DNA from: Aselliscus stoliczkanus
Taxonomy: Eukaryota > Chordata > Mammalia > Chiroptera > Hipposideridae
Length of the DNA stretch: 64,000 bases
Direction: 5' to 3'
Assembly: GCA_033961575.1 (NCBI GenBank)
Contig: CM066732.1
Location: 75,926,687-75,990,686 of the forward strand
The position numbers and the translations under genes were made by a program. Shown here one piece after another: positions 11,726-25,094 of this stretch. The notes beneath the pieces are model-generated. The model saw only the letters and a program-made list of their open reading frames with translations, was not told the origin of the DNA and made no database searches. The stretch's first letter is position 1. Each line of letters starts with the position of its first letter.

Positions 11726-13326
11726 TCCAATGTGTTCTTCATTTCAGTCATTCCTCATTTCTGACTAGCTCTTTTTTATGTTTTCTATCTCCACTTTTGA
11801 AGTTCTTTATTGAAGTTCTCTGAGATCATTGAACATCTTTATAAGCAGTGTTTTGAACTCCATCTAGTAGATTGATTGTCTCCATTTTGTTTAGTTCTTT
11901 TTCTGGGGCTTTGTTCTGTTCTTTAATTTGGGACATGTTTTTTTCTTGTCTCCCCATTTTGGCTGCCTCTCTGGGTTTGTTTCTACATGTTAGGTATATC
12001 TGCTATGTCTCCAGGTGTTGGTACAATGTAGTAGGTGTCCCATCAGGCCCAATGATATAATCTACCTGGTCACCTAAGCCAGGTGTTCCAGCTGTGTCCC
12101 GTGTTGGGTTGTGTGTGCCCCTTTTGTTGTAGATGAGACTTAATTGCTATTGGCATGTCAATGGGAGGGATTACCCTCAGGCTGACTAGATGTTAGGAAT
12201 GGCTGTTACTACAGTGGAGCTGTTATACAGGGGCTGACTCTATGGAGCAGGATTCACTTTAGTGGGGCTCTGGTGCCTACTGAGTCTGCCCTTTGGGTGT
12301 GTCATCTGTGGAGGTGGTTGGATGGTGCTCTGGTGTGTTGTGAGGCTGGCCACTAGGTCATGTTGGTTGTGGAGCCACTTGGGAGGGGCTCTGATACAGG
12401 CCAAGTTCAGCGACAGCCTGTACCCTGCCCAAGGCCACTTGGTATGAGCTGCAAAGTGATCTGCAGATGGTTTCCACTTGTTCTGGGCTTGGAGTTGCCT
12501 GGGAGAGGCTAAGCTGTGAACTGAGGCCAGCTCCCACTAGTGCCAGGCTTGGGGTAGTGCTAATGCTAAACAAGAAGAGGTAGAGGGCACATGAGGCCAT
12601 ATGCTGCTTGTTTAGGGTTTGTGAACCCTTGAGAGATTTTAGGAAAGTCTGCAGCATGAGCCAAACCATTTGTATGGAAAAAGAAGTGGCTTGAGTGGGC
12701 CCAAAAGTTGAGTGGGTCGGGCTTAGGGAATCACCAGGGCAGGGAAAATGGTGTTAGCTAGGTTGATGGAGACACAGAGATAGTGCCTGCCTGACATGCT
12801 GGATATGGAAGGGCTCAAAAAAGGAACAATGACTTCTCCCAGTACTTCTGCCTGGGAGAAATCTGCCGCTCTATCCCTCACCCTGAGGCCAGACAACTCA
12901 GTTCTTCCCCATGTGTCTCTGGTACCTTTTAAGCTGCTGCCCCAGCCGTGGAGCTCAGAGTGAGGGAGTCCATCAGTAGGTCCATGCGTGAGCCCTTTAG
13001 AGAAGCACCTCGGACTCCAGCAGCCATATGTCTCACTCAGCCACATTCTCCACTGGCTTTCACAGCCAGAAGTTATGGGTATTTTTCTTCCCCCGGCACT
13101 CAAACCCTGGGCTGGGGAGACTGGGGTGGGGCTGGGACGCATCGCTCCTCAGCGGGTACTTCCGCAGCCGAGATATCGCTCCCAATTTTTAACCGCTACA
13201 CGTGGGCATGGGATCAGCCCGTTTCTTATCTCCACCAGTCTCAACGTGGCTTCTGCTGTATTTCCTTAATTATAAGACTTCTGTTCAGCTAGACTTCCCA
13301 CGGTTCTCCATGATGGTTTTCTGTAG

Positions 13327-15129
<1,803 letters not shown>

Positions 15130-15734
15130 AAACACCATAGGAAAAGAAGAAATGTCCTTACCTACACTCATACCAGCAAAGACGATATGGGGGCCTAGAC
15201 TTCCACCCTCATAAGGCTAAAATGAGGTGCCCGAACACCCTCAATGGAGGGTTATCAGAGAAGATCAAGTAGGGAGTCTGGATTTTCATCCCCACCAGCC
15301 AGTAAGGAGGTATTCCTTTCTTTCCCCACAGTGTCAGTGGAGACCATGTGAGGGGCCTGGACTCACACCACTGCCCAACAGTAATGAATAGCACCCCTTT
15401 CTGGTATCAACAGAGGCTGAGTGGGAAGCTTGGATGTCTACCTGCATCTGGCAATTACAAGGCAGTGCCCCTACTTCCCCTGTCAGTGGGGTCAGAAAAG
15501 GCTAAAACAGAAAGTCTAAATATGCTCCAGTCATCATACAAAAATGTCCATGTTTCAATTGCAAATTACTTATACAACCAGGAAGATCTCAAACTGAATG
15601 AAAAATAAAAAAGATGCCAACACCAAGATGACATTAGAATGATTTGACAAAGACTTTAAAGCAGCCATGATAAAAATGCTTCAGTTAGCAATTATAAACA
15701 TACTTGAAACAAATGAAAACATAGTAAGTTTCCT
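15130..15734 (+). mobile_element. Old L1M fragment (5' UTR to ORF1)
   Basis: Phrases such as CTAGACTTCCACCCTC, then AAAGATGCCAACACCAAGAT and GACTTTAAAGCAGCCATGAT, are typical of ancient mammalian L1 5' UTR and ORF1. It is degraded. Confidence 0.7.
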
Positions 15735-16112
15735 TTGTACTAGTTTTCTATTGCTGCTGTAACAAATTACCACAAATTTAGCAGCTGAGATGATACCAAT
15801 TAATTAGTTGTAGGTCCAAGTCTGACACTAGTTTCACTGGACTAAAATAAAGTTTCTGGAGTGCTGCTCTCCTTTCTGGAGGCACTAGGGAAGAATCCAT
15901 TTTCAGCTTCCTGAGGTCATCCATATTCCTTGGCTCATGGCCCCCTTCCTCCATCTTCAAAGATTTTACATTTCTCTCTATCTTTCTTCAATAGTCACAT
16001 CTTCTAACCATTGCCAGGAAAGGTTCTCTGATTTTAAGTACCCATGTGATAAGACTACACTCACCCAGATAACTCAGGGTAATGTGAGGTCCTTAAATTA
16101 ATCACATCTTAA
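15735..16112 (-). mobile_element. MaLR-type solo LTR
   Basis: The left part, CTATTGCTGCTGTAACAAAT, is the reverse complement of the usual MaLR LTR 3' end (TTGTTACAGCAGC). The right part contains CTTAAATTAATCACATCTT-like sequence expected near the LTR start. It is a non-coding relic of an ERVL-MaLR element, resembling the plus-strand copy at 28373. Confidence 0.65.
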
Positions 16113-16125
16113 AAATATCAAGAGA

Positions 16126-16230
16126 GGTCTGGCCGAGTGGCACGGTGGTTGAGAGCTGGCTTGGGATGCCAGTGGCCCCGGTTCAGATCCCACATATGAG
16201 GGCCAGTAACACTGCCCTCAAAAAAAAAAA
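16126..16230 (+). mobile_element. Short tRNA-derived SINE (A-tailed)
   Basis: Standard short form with intact anticodon-arm-like hairpin CTGGCTTGGGATGCCAG. AAATATCAAGAGA at 16113-16125 and 16231-16243 is its target-site duplication. Confidence 0.92.
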
Positions 16231-16235
16231 AAATA

Positions 16236-16490
16236 TCAAGAGAAATTTAAAAAAATACTTTGAACAGAATGAAAATGAAAAAACAATATATCAAAATATG
16301 TGGGACACAGCTAAAGCAGAACCAAGAGGGAAATTTATAGCATTAAATGCATCCATTAGAAAAGAGGAAAAGTCTCAAATCAATGATCTAAGTTTCTGGC
16401 TCAAGAGCCTAGAAAAAGAAACCCTGACAGCTAGTCAGACCAGATGGGCTGAACAGAAACTAACCCAAAACGATTCTGGATGAACTACGC
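16236..16490 (+). mobile_element. L1 ORF2 fragment
   Basis: The frame reads [39 protein letters not shown] and [13 protein letters not shown], the L1 ORF2 region between endonuclease and reverse transcriptase. It is truncated at both ends. Confidence 0.8.
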
Positions 16491-16669
16491 CTCAGTCCAG
16501 GCTGCAAAATATTGCCACAGATAAAGCCCCATTGACAATGAATTCACCATCCAAAACTACATAAATAATATACAGGAGTGTACACTGACAGGCAGTGTGT
16601 GTGACCAGCACAATGTAGGCTTTTAATTCAGAGATGTCAGGGTTCAAAACCTGGTTGTGTCAATATATA

Positions 16670-16885
16670 GATGATGTATTGTAGAATTAATTGTACACTC
16701 AAAACCTATATAATTTTACTAACCAATGTCACCCCAATAAATTAAAGCAAAAAAAAACCTGTGGCTGTGTCTAGTCAACATAACTGCTGTGATCCTGAGT
16801 TTCCTCATCTGTAAGATGAAGATGACACAATCTTGTCACGGTATTTTGTAAGGATTAAATGAGAAAAAACATGCAAAAACTAATA
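16670..16885 (+). mobile_element. L1 3'-end remnant followed by a MIR fragment
   Basis: 16670-16745 reads as an L1-type 3' end (CACCCCAATAAATTAAAGC then poly(A)). 16765-16885 has the MIR core phrase TTTCCTCATCTGTAAGATGA. Boundaries are approximate. Confidence 0.55.
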
Positions 16886-17101
16886 TATAGCACCCAATTT
16901 TTAATTCTTTTATTTCATTAATTTCTCTTGAAGTTTAGTCCTGGGAAAAAACTGTTTCTCCTTACAAACGTTATGCTTCTTTTTATTAGCTAACTAGAGC
17001 TGTTTAAAGGACTCTCACTTTTGCTTTGACCAACAAGAAACTAAAGGCTAAACTTTAATGTTTCACTATCCCTGTGCCCTTTGAAAAATTAAATATATAA
17101 G

Positions 17102-17210
17102 AGTTCGCTCAAGAGTGCAAGCTCTGAATATCAGGATTGTCCGTTAGATTCCCGGCCCAAGCTGAGCAGCTGCTGAGCTGCCAACATGTGGCAGGATGGC
17201 TCAGCTATAG
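17102..17210 (+). mobile_element. 5'-truncated SINE of the 8126 type
   Basis: It starts at GCTCAAGAGTGCAAGCTC and shares the GCTGAGCAGCTGCTGAGCTG and GATGGCTCAGCT segments with the 8126 element. It is more diverged and lacks the 5' head. Confidence 0.8.
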
Positions 17211-17455
17211 AAAATGAAATATAATACACATAAAGTGCAACATCTCAACCCTGTGACTTTTAAGCAACTTTAAACTCTTTTTTTTTTTTGAGGAATTTAC
17301 AGTGTAAATAAATAAATAAATGGATGGAATGACCCCCTATCATTTTCTCATTGTTTCACACTCCTAAATTTTATTCAACTATCCCATCACTGTTTTTCAT
17401 CTACACTTATTCCCCACTTGCAGTTTTCTATGTGAAGGGTTAAAAAAGCAATATG

Positions 17456-17910
17456 GGACCGGCCAAGTGGTGCATTGGTTAAGAGTTGGCTTGGGAGCGC
17501 CAGCTCTGAACAGCAGGGCCCTGGTTCAGATCCCACATATGAGGGCCAGTGACACTGCCTCTACAGCTAAGACGGTGAACAACAGCTCGACCTGGAGCTG
17601 GGCTGCCATGAGTTGCCAGCGACAGCATAGGCTGCAGCTCCTGCTGCAGTGGGCTGCCATGAGCTACTGAGAGTGGCTGTTAGCCAGCGTGAGCTGCCGT
17701 AAGCCACCGTGAGCAGCCATCCATTGACCGGCGAGCGACTGCCTTGCCCGGGAAGAGCTGAATGATCACAATACCAACATAGGCCAGTGAAGCAACGTCC
17801 TCCACAACTAGACTCAAGAACAAAAGGACAGGTACTTGTCTGTTTCCCTTTCCCAATTCCCCAATGCTGTTCCCCTCCCCCAATTCCCCAATAATAAAAT
17901 CTTTAAAAAA
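17456..17910 (+). mobile_element. Long composite SINE
   Basis: Has the GGCCAAGTGG head, the CAGC-rich body, and the tail AATAATAAAATCTTTAAAAA. Imperfect duplications ending CAATATG flank it. The junction variant CTAAGACGGTGAACAACAGC marks it as a subtype shared with 22111, 25333 and 46821. Confidence 0.88.
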
Positions 17911-18169
17911 CCAATATGACTCAGAATGATTCAGTCTGCAATGTTATGGTAGCAAAACAGCTCACACTTTCAAAATTCTTGGATGCTGATGCTATGTTAT
18001 GAATCAAATGATGCTAGTGGGTACTAAAAGTAACATAAACTCATCATGGGTTGTTGTTTTTTTTTGCCTCTCTCGGCAAAATGGAAGCTGCAAAGACATT
18101 CAAGTATTTGATGTTCTCTGACTCATTTTATAATGGTTCTTATTTTTATGGTTATTAAAGTTGAGGATT

Positions 18170-18208
18170 GGGCCAGCCGAGTGGTGCGGTGGTTAAGAGC
18201 TGGCTTGG
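18170..18208 (+). mobile_element. Short SINE, 5' part, interrupted by an L1
   Basis: GGGCCAGCCGAGTGGTGCGG to GGCTTGG. The remainder of this SINE is at 20818-20890 beyond an L1. The SINE's own duplication GTTGAGGATT lies at 18160-18169 and 20891-20900. Confidence 0.92.
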
Positions 18209-20803
18209 ACGCCACATCAACAAAATGAAGGATAAAAATCACATGGTCATTTCAATGGATGCAGAAAAAGCATTTGACAAAATCCAACAGCCATTTATGT
18301 TAAAACCCTTAGCAAAGTGGGAATACAGGGATCGTATCTCAACATAATAAAAGACATATATGATAAACCTACAGCTAACATCATAATCAATGGAGAAAAG
18401 CTAAAACCATTCCCTTTAAGATCAGGAACAAGACAAGGCTGTCCACTTTCTCCTCTTTTATTCAACATAGTTCTGGAAGTTCTAGCCACAGCAATCAGAC
18501 AACAAAAAGAAATAAAAGGCATCCAAATTGGCAAGGAAGAAGTAAAATTGTCATTATATGCAGATGACATGATACTGTCTATAGAGAACCCCAAAGACTG
18601 CATCAAAAAACTATTGGAACTGATAGACAAATTCAGTAAAGTAGCAGGAGATAAAATCAATGTTCAGAAATCAGTGGCATTTGCATATACCAATAATAAA
18701 CTAACGGAAGGAGAAATTAAGAAAACTGTCCCATTTACAATTGCATCAAGAACTATTAAAATACCTAAGAATAAATTTAACCAAAGAAGTGAAAGATCTG
18801 TACTCAGAAAATTATAAGACACTGAAGAAAGAAATCAAAGAAGATACAAATAAATGGAAACACCTACCATGCTCATGGATAGGAAGAATTAATACAGTTA
18901 AACTGTCCATACTGCCTAAAGCAATATATAGATTCAATGCAATTCCTATCAAACTACCAAGGGCATTTTTCACAGAAATAGAAAATATAATCCTAAAATT
19001 TATATGGAACCATAAAAGACCCCGAATAGCCTCAGCAATCCTGAGAAATAAGAAGCAAGTCAGGGGGATCACACTTCCAGACATCCTACTACAAGGCTAC
19101 AGTAATCAACACAGTATGGTATTGGCATAAAAACAGGCACATAGATCAGTGGAACAGAACAGAGAGCCCAGAAATAAATCCAGGCATTTACGGACAGTTA
19201 ATCTATGACAAGGGAAGCAAGAATTTACATTCGAGTAAAGATAGTCTATTCAATAAATGGTGCTAGAAAAACTGGACTGACACATGCAAAAAAGTGAAAC
19301 TGGACCACCTCCTTACGCCATATACAAGAACAAATTCAAAATGGATTAAAGACTTAAATGTAAGACCTGAAACCATAAAATTCCTAAAAGAAAATATAGG
19401 AAGTACATTTGCAGACATTACCCGGAGCAATATTTTTACTGATACATCCCTACGGGCAAGGGAAGTAAGTAAAAGAAAAAATGAACATATGGGATTATAT
19501 CAGACTTAAAAGTTTTTTCACAACAAAGGAAACCATCAATAAAACAAAAAGGAAGCCTACTGAATGGGAGAATATATTTGCCAACGATATATCTGATAAG
19601 GGGTTAATATCCAAAATTTATAAAACACTCATGAAACTCAACACCAAAAAAACAAACAACCCAATTAAAAAATGGGCAGAAGATATGAAGAGACATTTCT
19701 CTAAAGAGGACATACAGATGGCCAACAGGCATATGAAAAAATGTTCAACCTCACTGGTCATTAGGGAAATGCAAATAAAAACCACAATGAGATACCACCT
19801 CACTCCAGTCAGAATGGCTAACATCAATGAATCAACAAACAACAAGTGCTGGTGGGGCTGTGGGGAAAAGGGGACCCTGCTACACTGTTGGTGGGATTGC
19901 AGATTGGTACAGCCACTATGGAAGTCAGTATGGAGGTATCTCAAAAAACTGGAAATGGAGCTACCTTTTGACCCAGCAATTCCACTCCTAGGTATTTATC
20001 CTGAAAAACCCAAGACACTCATTCAAAAAAATTTATGCACCCCTATGTTCATAGCAGCACTATTTACAATAGCTAAGACTTGGAAACAACCAAAATGCCC
20101 ATCGGTAGATGACTGGATTAAGAAACTGTGGTATATTTATACAATGGAATATTACTCCGCTATAAAGAAGAACGAAATCGTACCATTTGCAATGATATGG
20201 ATGGACCTAGAGACTATTATGTTAAGTGAAATAAGTCAGTCAGAGAAAGACAAATACCATATGATCTCACTCATATGTGGAATCTGAAAAACTGAATGAA
20301 AGAGCAAAGTAAACAGAAACTGTCTCATAGATATAGAGGAAAAACAGGGTTGCTAGTTGGGAGCAGGGTGGGGATGAGGGAGAAGGGGAAGGGATTAGAC
20401 AGCAAAAATAGGCAACTACAATATTGCCACAGGGATATGAAAGACAGTTCGGGGAATATAATTAATAATGTTGTAAATATTTTGTGGGGTGTCAGATGGT
20501 CATATGTCTTGTTAGGGAGAACACTTCATGGATGGAGTAGAGGCTTGATCACTGCACTGTACACCTGAAGCTGAGGTTGTATAATATTGTATACCAACTG
20601 TAATTGAATATATAGATAGTCATGGAATGTGGATTATAATGTGGAAGGGAGTCAGAGGAAGTGTAATAGATATATATGATATGGGGGGGAGGAGTGGGGT
20701 GGCTAAATGGGGGATGGGAGGTATCACTTTGAGGGGTAAAAAGTATAACTATTGCACTGTGTTGTACACCTGAAACTAATTAAAAATAAAAAACTTTTTA
20801 AAA
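18209..20803 (+). mobile_element. 5'-truncated L1 retrotransposon inserted inside a SINE
   Basis: It begins in the ORF2 reverse-transcriptase domain ([14 protein letters not shown] at about 18245). The catalytic YADD is at 18557-18568. The C-terminal ORF2 ends with stop at 20287 (ISLICGI), then a 3' UTR and short A-rich tail. ORF2 encodes the endonuclease and reverse transcriptase of L1; here the endonuclease half is missing and frames break near 18780, 19130-19290 and 19500, so it is inactive. The 14-bp duplication AAGAGCTGGCTTGG at 18195-18208 and 20804-20817 proves insertion into the SINE. Confidence 0.95.
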
Positions 20804-20817
20804 AAGAGCTGGCTTGG

Positions 20818-20890
20818 GATGCCAGCGGCCCCAGTTCGGATACCACATCTGAGGGCCAGTGACACTGCCCTCTGGAAAAAAAAAAAAAAA
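20818..20890 (+). mobile_element. Short SINE, 3' part
   Basis: Continues the SINE from 18208 with GATGCCAGCGGCCCCAGTTC, CACTGCCCTC and an A-tail, ending at the second GTTGAGGATT duplication. Confidence 0.92.
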
Positions 20891-20900
20891 GTTGAGGATT

Positions 20901-22096
20901 AGTATTTGGAATACTAATTATTCTTAACCACAGGGACAGAGAAGCAGAGACAACCAGAATGCACTTCTTTGAACACTTGTATTACATCTTCTTGAAAAAC
21001 TGTTGCTGAATTCTCTGCTTAGTTTACTATTAGGGTTAATAATTGGTTAGTTAAGCCTTTCTGTAGAATGATGTGGGCCAATAGAGTATCAGGCACATAG
21101 TACATACTCACTAAAATAATATCACTTACAGGAAAGAAAGCCAAGAGATGTGTGCTAGGCTTTGTTACAACTGGGTATTTAACTTCATCCTGAGATCTTC
21201 TGAATCTCATTAAGACTAGATAGTCTCAATAATTCTGAGCAAGAAAAAATAATTTTTTTTTCAAGTGCTTCTTTCTAATACTTCCTAATACTCTTCTTCC
21301 ATTTCAACTCAGTTTTTTTTCTCTCTAAAGTCTAAACTAACTATATCAGAGTTTGCGAAGTACTGTATTTGTTTAACTTACTGAGTGGCCTAACAGTGCC
21401 ATCTCTTAGGACAAAGATAAAGGGTCCACCAGTCCAGACCATCTCTTGACAATTTCTGGAGGGAAATGAGCAAACTACAAATCAGAAAAAAAAAACTAAC
21501 ACTCCATCCTGTATAATAGAAAGCAAGAGATCTGTAACTAAAATAAGTTATAAATTGATGGACTCACTATGAATACTTTGGCTACATCTGGTAGAATTAT
21601 AGAAAGTATGTTCAGAGTTCACATGTGTTAGAAATCCCAACAGATCAAAGACTCTTAGCTTGAACTCTTTCCTAGTAGATCTAAAAACATCTGCCACTCC
21701 CTCTCAACACAAATGTAGAAGAAGCTCTTCGTCTCCAAATGTGTATGTTACTTTGAAGGTAAGAATTCCAAGGGCAGAAGTTTAAAGAGCTAAGTTTGAG
21801 ATGAAGGCTTTAGCAAAAATATTTTACTAGATAAATGCAGTTATCACATTTTAAAAAATATTTTGACCTATGGCCAAAAAAAGGATAAAGGATCAAAAAG
21901 AGACCAAGCTTTAAAAATCCTTTAATAAATGTCAAATACTTCTTTGGTTATACCTATTTCATACATAGAATATAATGGGCTTCTTTCTTCAATTTTGGAT
22001 CAAAAAGTATGTTTCTACACAGTCAAGACAAATTGTCCTCATTGGTTTGGAAAGGCCTTCCTAGGACAAAAGATTGTCAGAGGACCTGGCCAACCA
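20901..22096. other. Unique intergenic sequence
   Basis: No gene or recognised repeat was found in these 1.2 kb. Short frames such as 21019-21210 look random. Confidence 0.45.
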
Positions 22097-22110
22097 CACA
22101 AGCATTACTT

Positions 22111-22592
22111 TTTTTTTTTTTTTTACGATTTTATTGGGGAATTGGGGGAGGGGAACACCGCTGGGGAATCAGGGAAGGGGAACAGACAAGTAGCTGTCCT
22201 TTGGTTCTTCAGTCTAGTTGTGGAGGACGTCGCTTCACTGGCTCAGGTTGGTATTATCATTGTGCTCTTCCTGAGTGAGGCAGTCACTCACCAGCCATTG
22301 GACAGCCGGTCACAGCGGCTCACGGCAGCTCACACCGGCTGCCAGCCACTCACACTGGCTGCCAGCTACTCATGGTAGCTTACGGCACCCTTACAGTAGC
22401 TTACAGTAGGGCTGCAGCCTACGCCGTTGCTGGCGACTCATGGCAGCCCAGCTCCAGGTCGAGCTGCTGTTCACCATCTTAGCTGTAGAAGGCACAGCAT
22501 CACTGGCCCTCATGTGGATTCCGAACCAGGGCCCTGCTGCTCAGAGCTGGCATCCCAAGCCAACTCTTAACCAAGGCGCCACTCAGCCAGTC
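22111..22592 (-). mobile_element. Long composite SINE
   Basis: A minus-strand copy with head at the right and the C-rich AATAAA tail at the left. The perfect duplication CACAAGCATTACTT lies at 22097-22110 and 22593-22606. Confidence 0.93.
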
Positions 22593-22794
22593 CACAAGCA
22601 TTACTTCTTGACCATCTTGGAATAGCCCAATAAAAACCTCTTCTCTGGTCTTCTTCTACGGTGTTTCTTCCAAGTTACCCAGAGATTAGGGGCCTAAATG
22701 CAAAAAAACACAAAACTTTAAAATTATTTGAATAATATATAGGAAAATATTTTATATTAAGATTGGAAAGGATTTCCTCTACTCTCTCTTTTTC

Positions 22795-23090
22795 TCCCTT
22801 ATGGTTTTTATTATAGAAAAACTTTAACATATACAAAATTAGAATAGTATTTTGAACCCCTGTGTACCTATTACTTTGACAATTACCAACTCATAGCTAA
22901 TTTTGCTTTATTTGCCCCCCTAATTCCGACCCCATATTATTTTGAAGAAAATTCCACTCATCACATTATTTTATTGGTAAATATTTCAGAATATATCTCT
23001 AAAAGAAAAGGGGCTCTAAACAAAAAGACCTCAATATAATTACTACACTAAAAAAACTTTAATACTAATTCCTTGAGCTCATCAAATATT
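22795..23090. mobile_element. L1 3' UTR-like fragment
   Basis: Strings TTTTGAAGAAAATTCCACTC and TAAATATTTCAGAATATATC match a 3' UTR pattern of old L1 subfamilies that also occurs near 52857 and 60003. Non-coding. Confidence 0.5.
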
Positions 23091-23110
23091 TGAATAGGAA
23101 GGGTTTCCTT

Positions 23111-23441
23111 TTTTTTGTTATTCTTCAGTCTAGTTGTGGAGAACTAGCCCATGTTCTTCACTGGCCCATGTTGGTATTATAATTGCAGTCTTCCCAGTTG
23201 CTCACCGGCCATTGGACAGCCTCTCAAGGCAGCTCACAAAAGCTCATGCCAGCTGCCAGCCAGCCCCACTGCAGCCTACACCATCGCCGGTGACTCCCAG
23301 CAGCCCATCTCCAGGTCAAGCTGTTGTTCACCATCTTAGCTGTAGAAGGTGCAGTGTCACTGGCCCATCTGAACCAGGGCCCTGCTGCTCAGAGCTAGTG
23401 TCCCAAGCCAAATCTTAACCAACACGTCATTTGGCTGGCTC
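23111..23441 (-). mobile_element. Long composite SINE lacking its 3' tail block
   Basis: The minus-strand body is present, but the C-rich AATAAA tail is missing; the copy starts at TTCTTCAGTCTAGTTGTGG. Imperfect duplications AGGAAGGGTTTCCTT (23096-23110) and AGGAAGGATTTCTT (23442-23455) flank it. Confidence 0.85.
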
Positions 23442-23455
23442 AGGAAGGATTTCTT

Positions 23456-23576
23456 GAAAGAAAGGAAGAAGGGAGGAGGAGAAAGGAGGAAGAGAAGGGG
23501 AGGAGAAGGAAGGAAAGGAAAGCTAGAGGGAAGGAGGGAGGAAGAGAGGGATGAATGAAGGAAGGAAAGAAGACAA
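23456..23576 (+). repeat. Purine-rich GGAA/GGGA low-complexity tract
   Basis: About 120 bases of almost pure A and G, built from GGAAGGA and GGAGGAGA units. It abuts the end of the 23111 SINE duplication. The antisense Ser/Leu/Phe-rich frame through it is an artefact. Confidence 0.9.
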
Positions 23577-23639
23577 AGCATAAACATAAAAGAAAAGGCA
23601 CAAACCTAAAGGAATAATTTGATACATTCTATCACATAA

Positions 23640-23995
23640 GTTTTTAACTTCTTTACTTAGGAGACCCCATAAATAAAATTAAAAGATAGTCCACAGAATG
23701 GAAGAAGGTATTTGCAATCTGTATAACAGACAAAGTGTTGGTATACTGAATATGTAAAGTACTAAAAATAAGGAAAAGAAACTGATGCTAAGAAAATTTT
23801 TTAAAGTATATGAACTAGCATAGAATGGTCAACAGCACTAGTGATCAGACAAGTAAAAATTAAAATCATAGTGAAATACCAGTTCAGTACAGTCAAACAG
23901 GCAAACATTACAGAATCAGACATATACCAGTATTGGCAAAGATGTAATCAATGGGGGCTCATCCACCACTGGTGTGAGAATAAATTCCCTTAATC
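23640..23995 (+). mobile_element. Old L1 ORF2 3' fragment
   Basis: Phrases ACAGAATGGAAGAAGGTATT and AGTGAAATACCAGTTCAGTA match the end of L1 ORF2 in plus orientation. Heavily degraded. Confidence 0.7.
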
Positions 23996-23999
23996 TATA

Positions 24000-24465
24000 T
24001 CAGAACCCCCTGTTATTTGCTCACTAGACTATTAGCTCCATAAAGACAGGGACCATATGTTTGAAAATATTATATAGATTTGATAGAAACAAGAGAAAAG
24101 CAAATCAACAATGGCAGGTGCCATATTCAAAAAAATTTCAGTAATATACAGAAAAAATTTAAATGTACAGAAAATTTTTAAATGTTTCATGTATAGGAAA
24201 TTGATCACAAAATCAAATCTTTGTTGTAACATTCACAAGGGAAAAAAAACTCATCCTACTGAAACTAGTTTTGGCAAATCAGAAAAGAACATGGATGAAA
24301 TGATCAAACAACAATGCATAGAAAATATGTTTAAGAAATTGAACCATCCTAACGGAATTTCTTCAGCAAATAGTTTCTTGATGAAAATTCATCTTATACC
24401 CAGAGTCTAGCACAGTTCCTGGCACATGGTAGGAACACAATACTCAAATAAATAAATAAATAAGT
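24000..24465 (+). mobile_element. L2 3' end split by an unidentified insert
   Basis: 24003-24058 (ACTAGACTATTAGCTCC, GGGACCATATGTTTG) and 24385-24465 (AGTCTAGCACAGTTCCTGGC then AATA repeats) are consecutive parts of an L2 3' end. The 24060-24383 interval interrupts them. It carries an open frame at 24111-24410 of no recognised family. Confidence 0.6.
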
Positions 24466-24648
24466 TTTTATTGCTATATGTACTGAGAAATTAATCTTCA
24501 GACACAAAGTAATCCAGCTTGAAATACAAGAGAAATTCTTGTTATCAGTTTAACTCATCAGTAAGCAATTATAAATCTAAAAATTGATAGCATTTTTTTT
24601 AATGTGATTGCTAGTGTACCTATAATAGCATTTAAAAAACAAATTTGA

Positions 24649-25088
24649 GGGCCGGCCGAGTGGCACATTGGTTAAGAGCTGGTTTTGGGATGCCAGCGGC
24701 CCCGGTTCGGATCCCACATATGAGGGCCAGTGATGCTGCCCTCTACAGATAACAACAGTTCCACCTGGAGCTGGGCTGCGTGAGCCCCAACGACGGTGTA
24801 GGCTGCAGCCCGTGCTGCAGTGGGCTGCCATAGGCTACGGTGAGTGGCCAGCAGCCAGCGTGAGCAGCTGGCAACCAGCGTGAGCTGCCAATAGCCGCGG
24901 TGAGTGACCATCCAGAGGCCAGCGACCGATCTGCCTCATTCGGGAAGAGCGCAATGACGATACCAACATGGGCCAGTGAAGCAACGTCCTCCGCAACTAG
25001 ACTGAAGAACAAAAAGACAGCAACTTGTCTGTTCCCCTTCCCTGATTCCCCAGTGCTGTTCTCCCCCAATTCCCCAATTAAAAAAAAA
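24649..25088 (+). mobile_element. Long composite SINE
   Basis: Full head, body and C-rich tail. The head reads GGTTTTGGGATGCCAGC, a subtype variant of the anticodon-arm region shared with 11274, 36864 and 47332. The tail signal is degraded to CCCCAATTAAAAAA. Confidence 0.9.
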
Positions 25089-25094
25089 TTTTAA

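Noticed and set aside
11251..11823. 190-codon open frame, and similar frames at 47310-47717, 24743-25069, 36860-37207 and 56281-56679
   Set aside because: All lie across long SINEs; the same Gly/Ala/Ser/His-rich peptide recurs at each copy because the repeat is GC-rich and low in stop codons.
18317..20287. Functional reverse transcriptase gene
   Set aside because: YADD is present, but the element lacks its endonuclease half and has several frame breaks; it is a dead L1.
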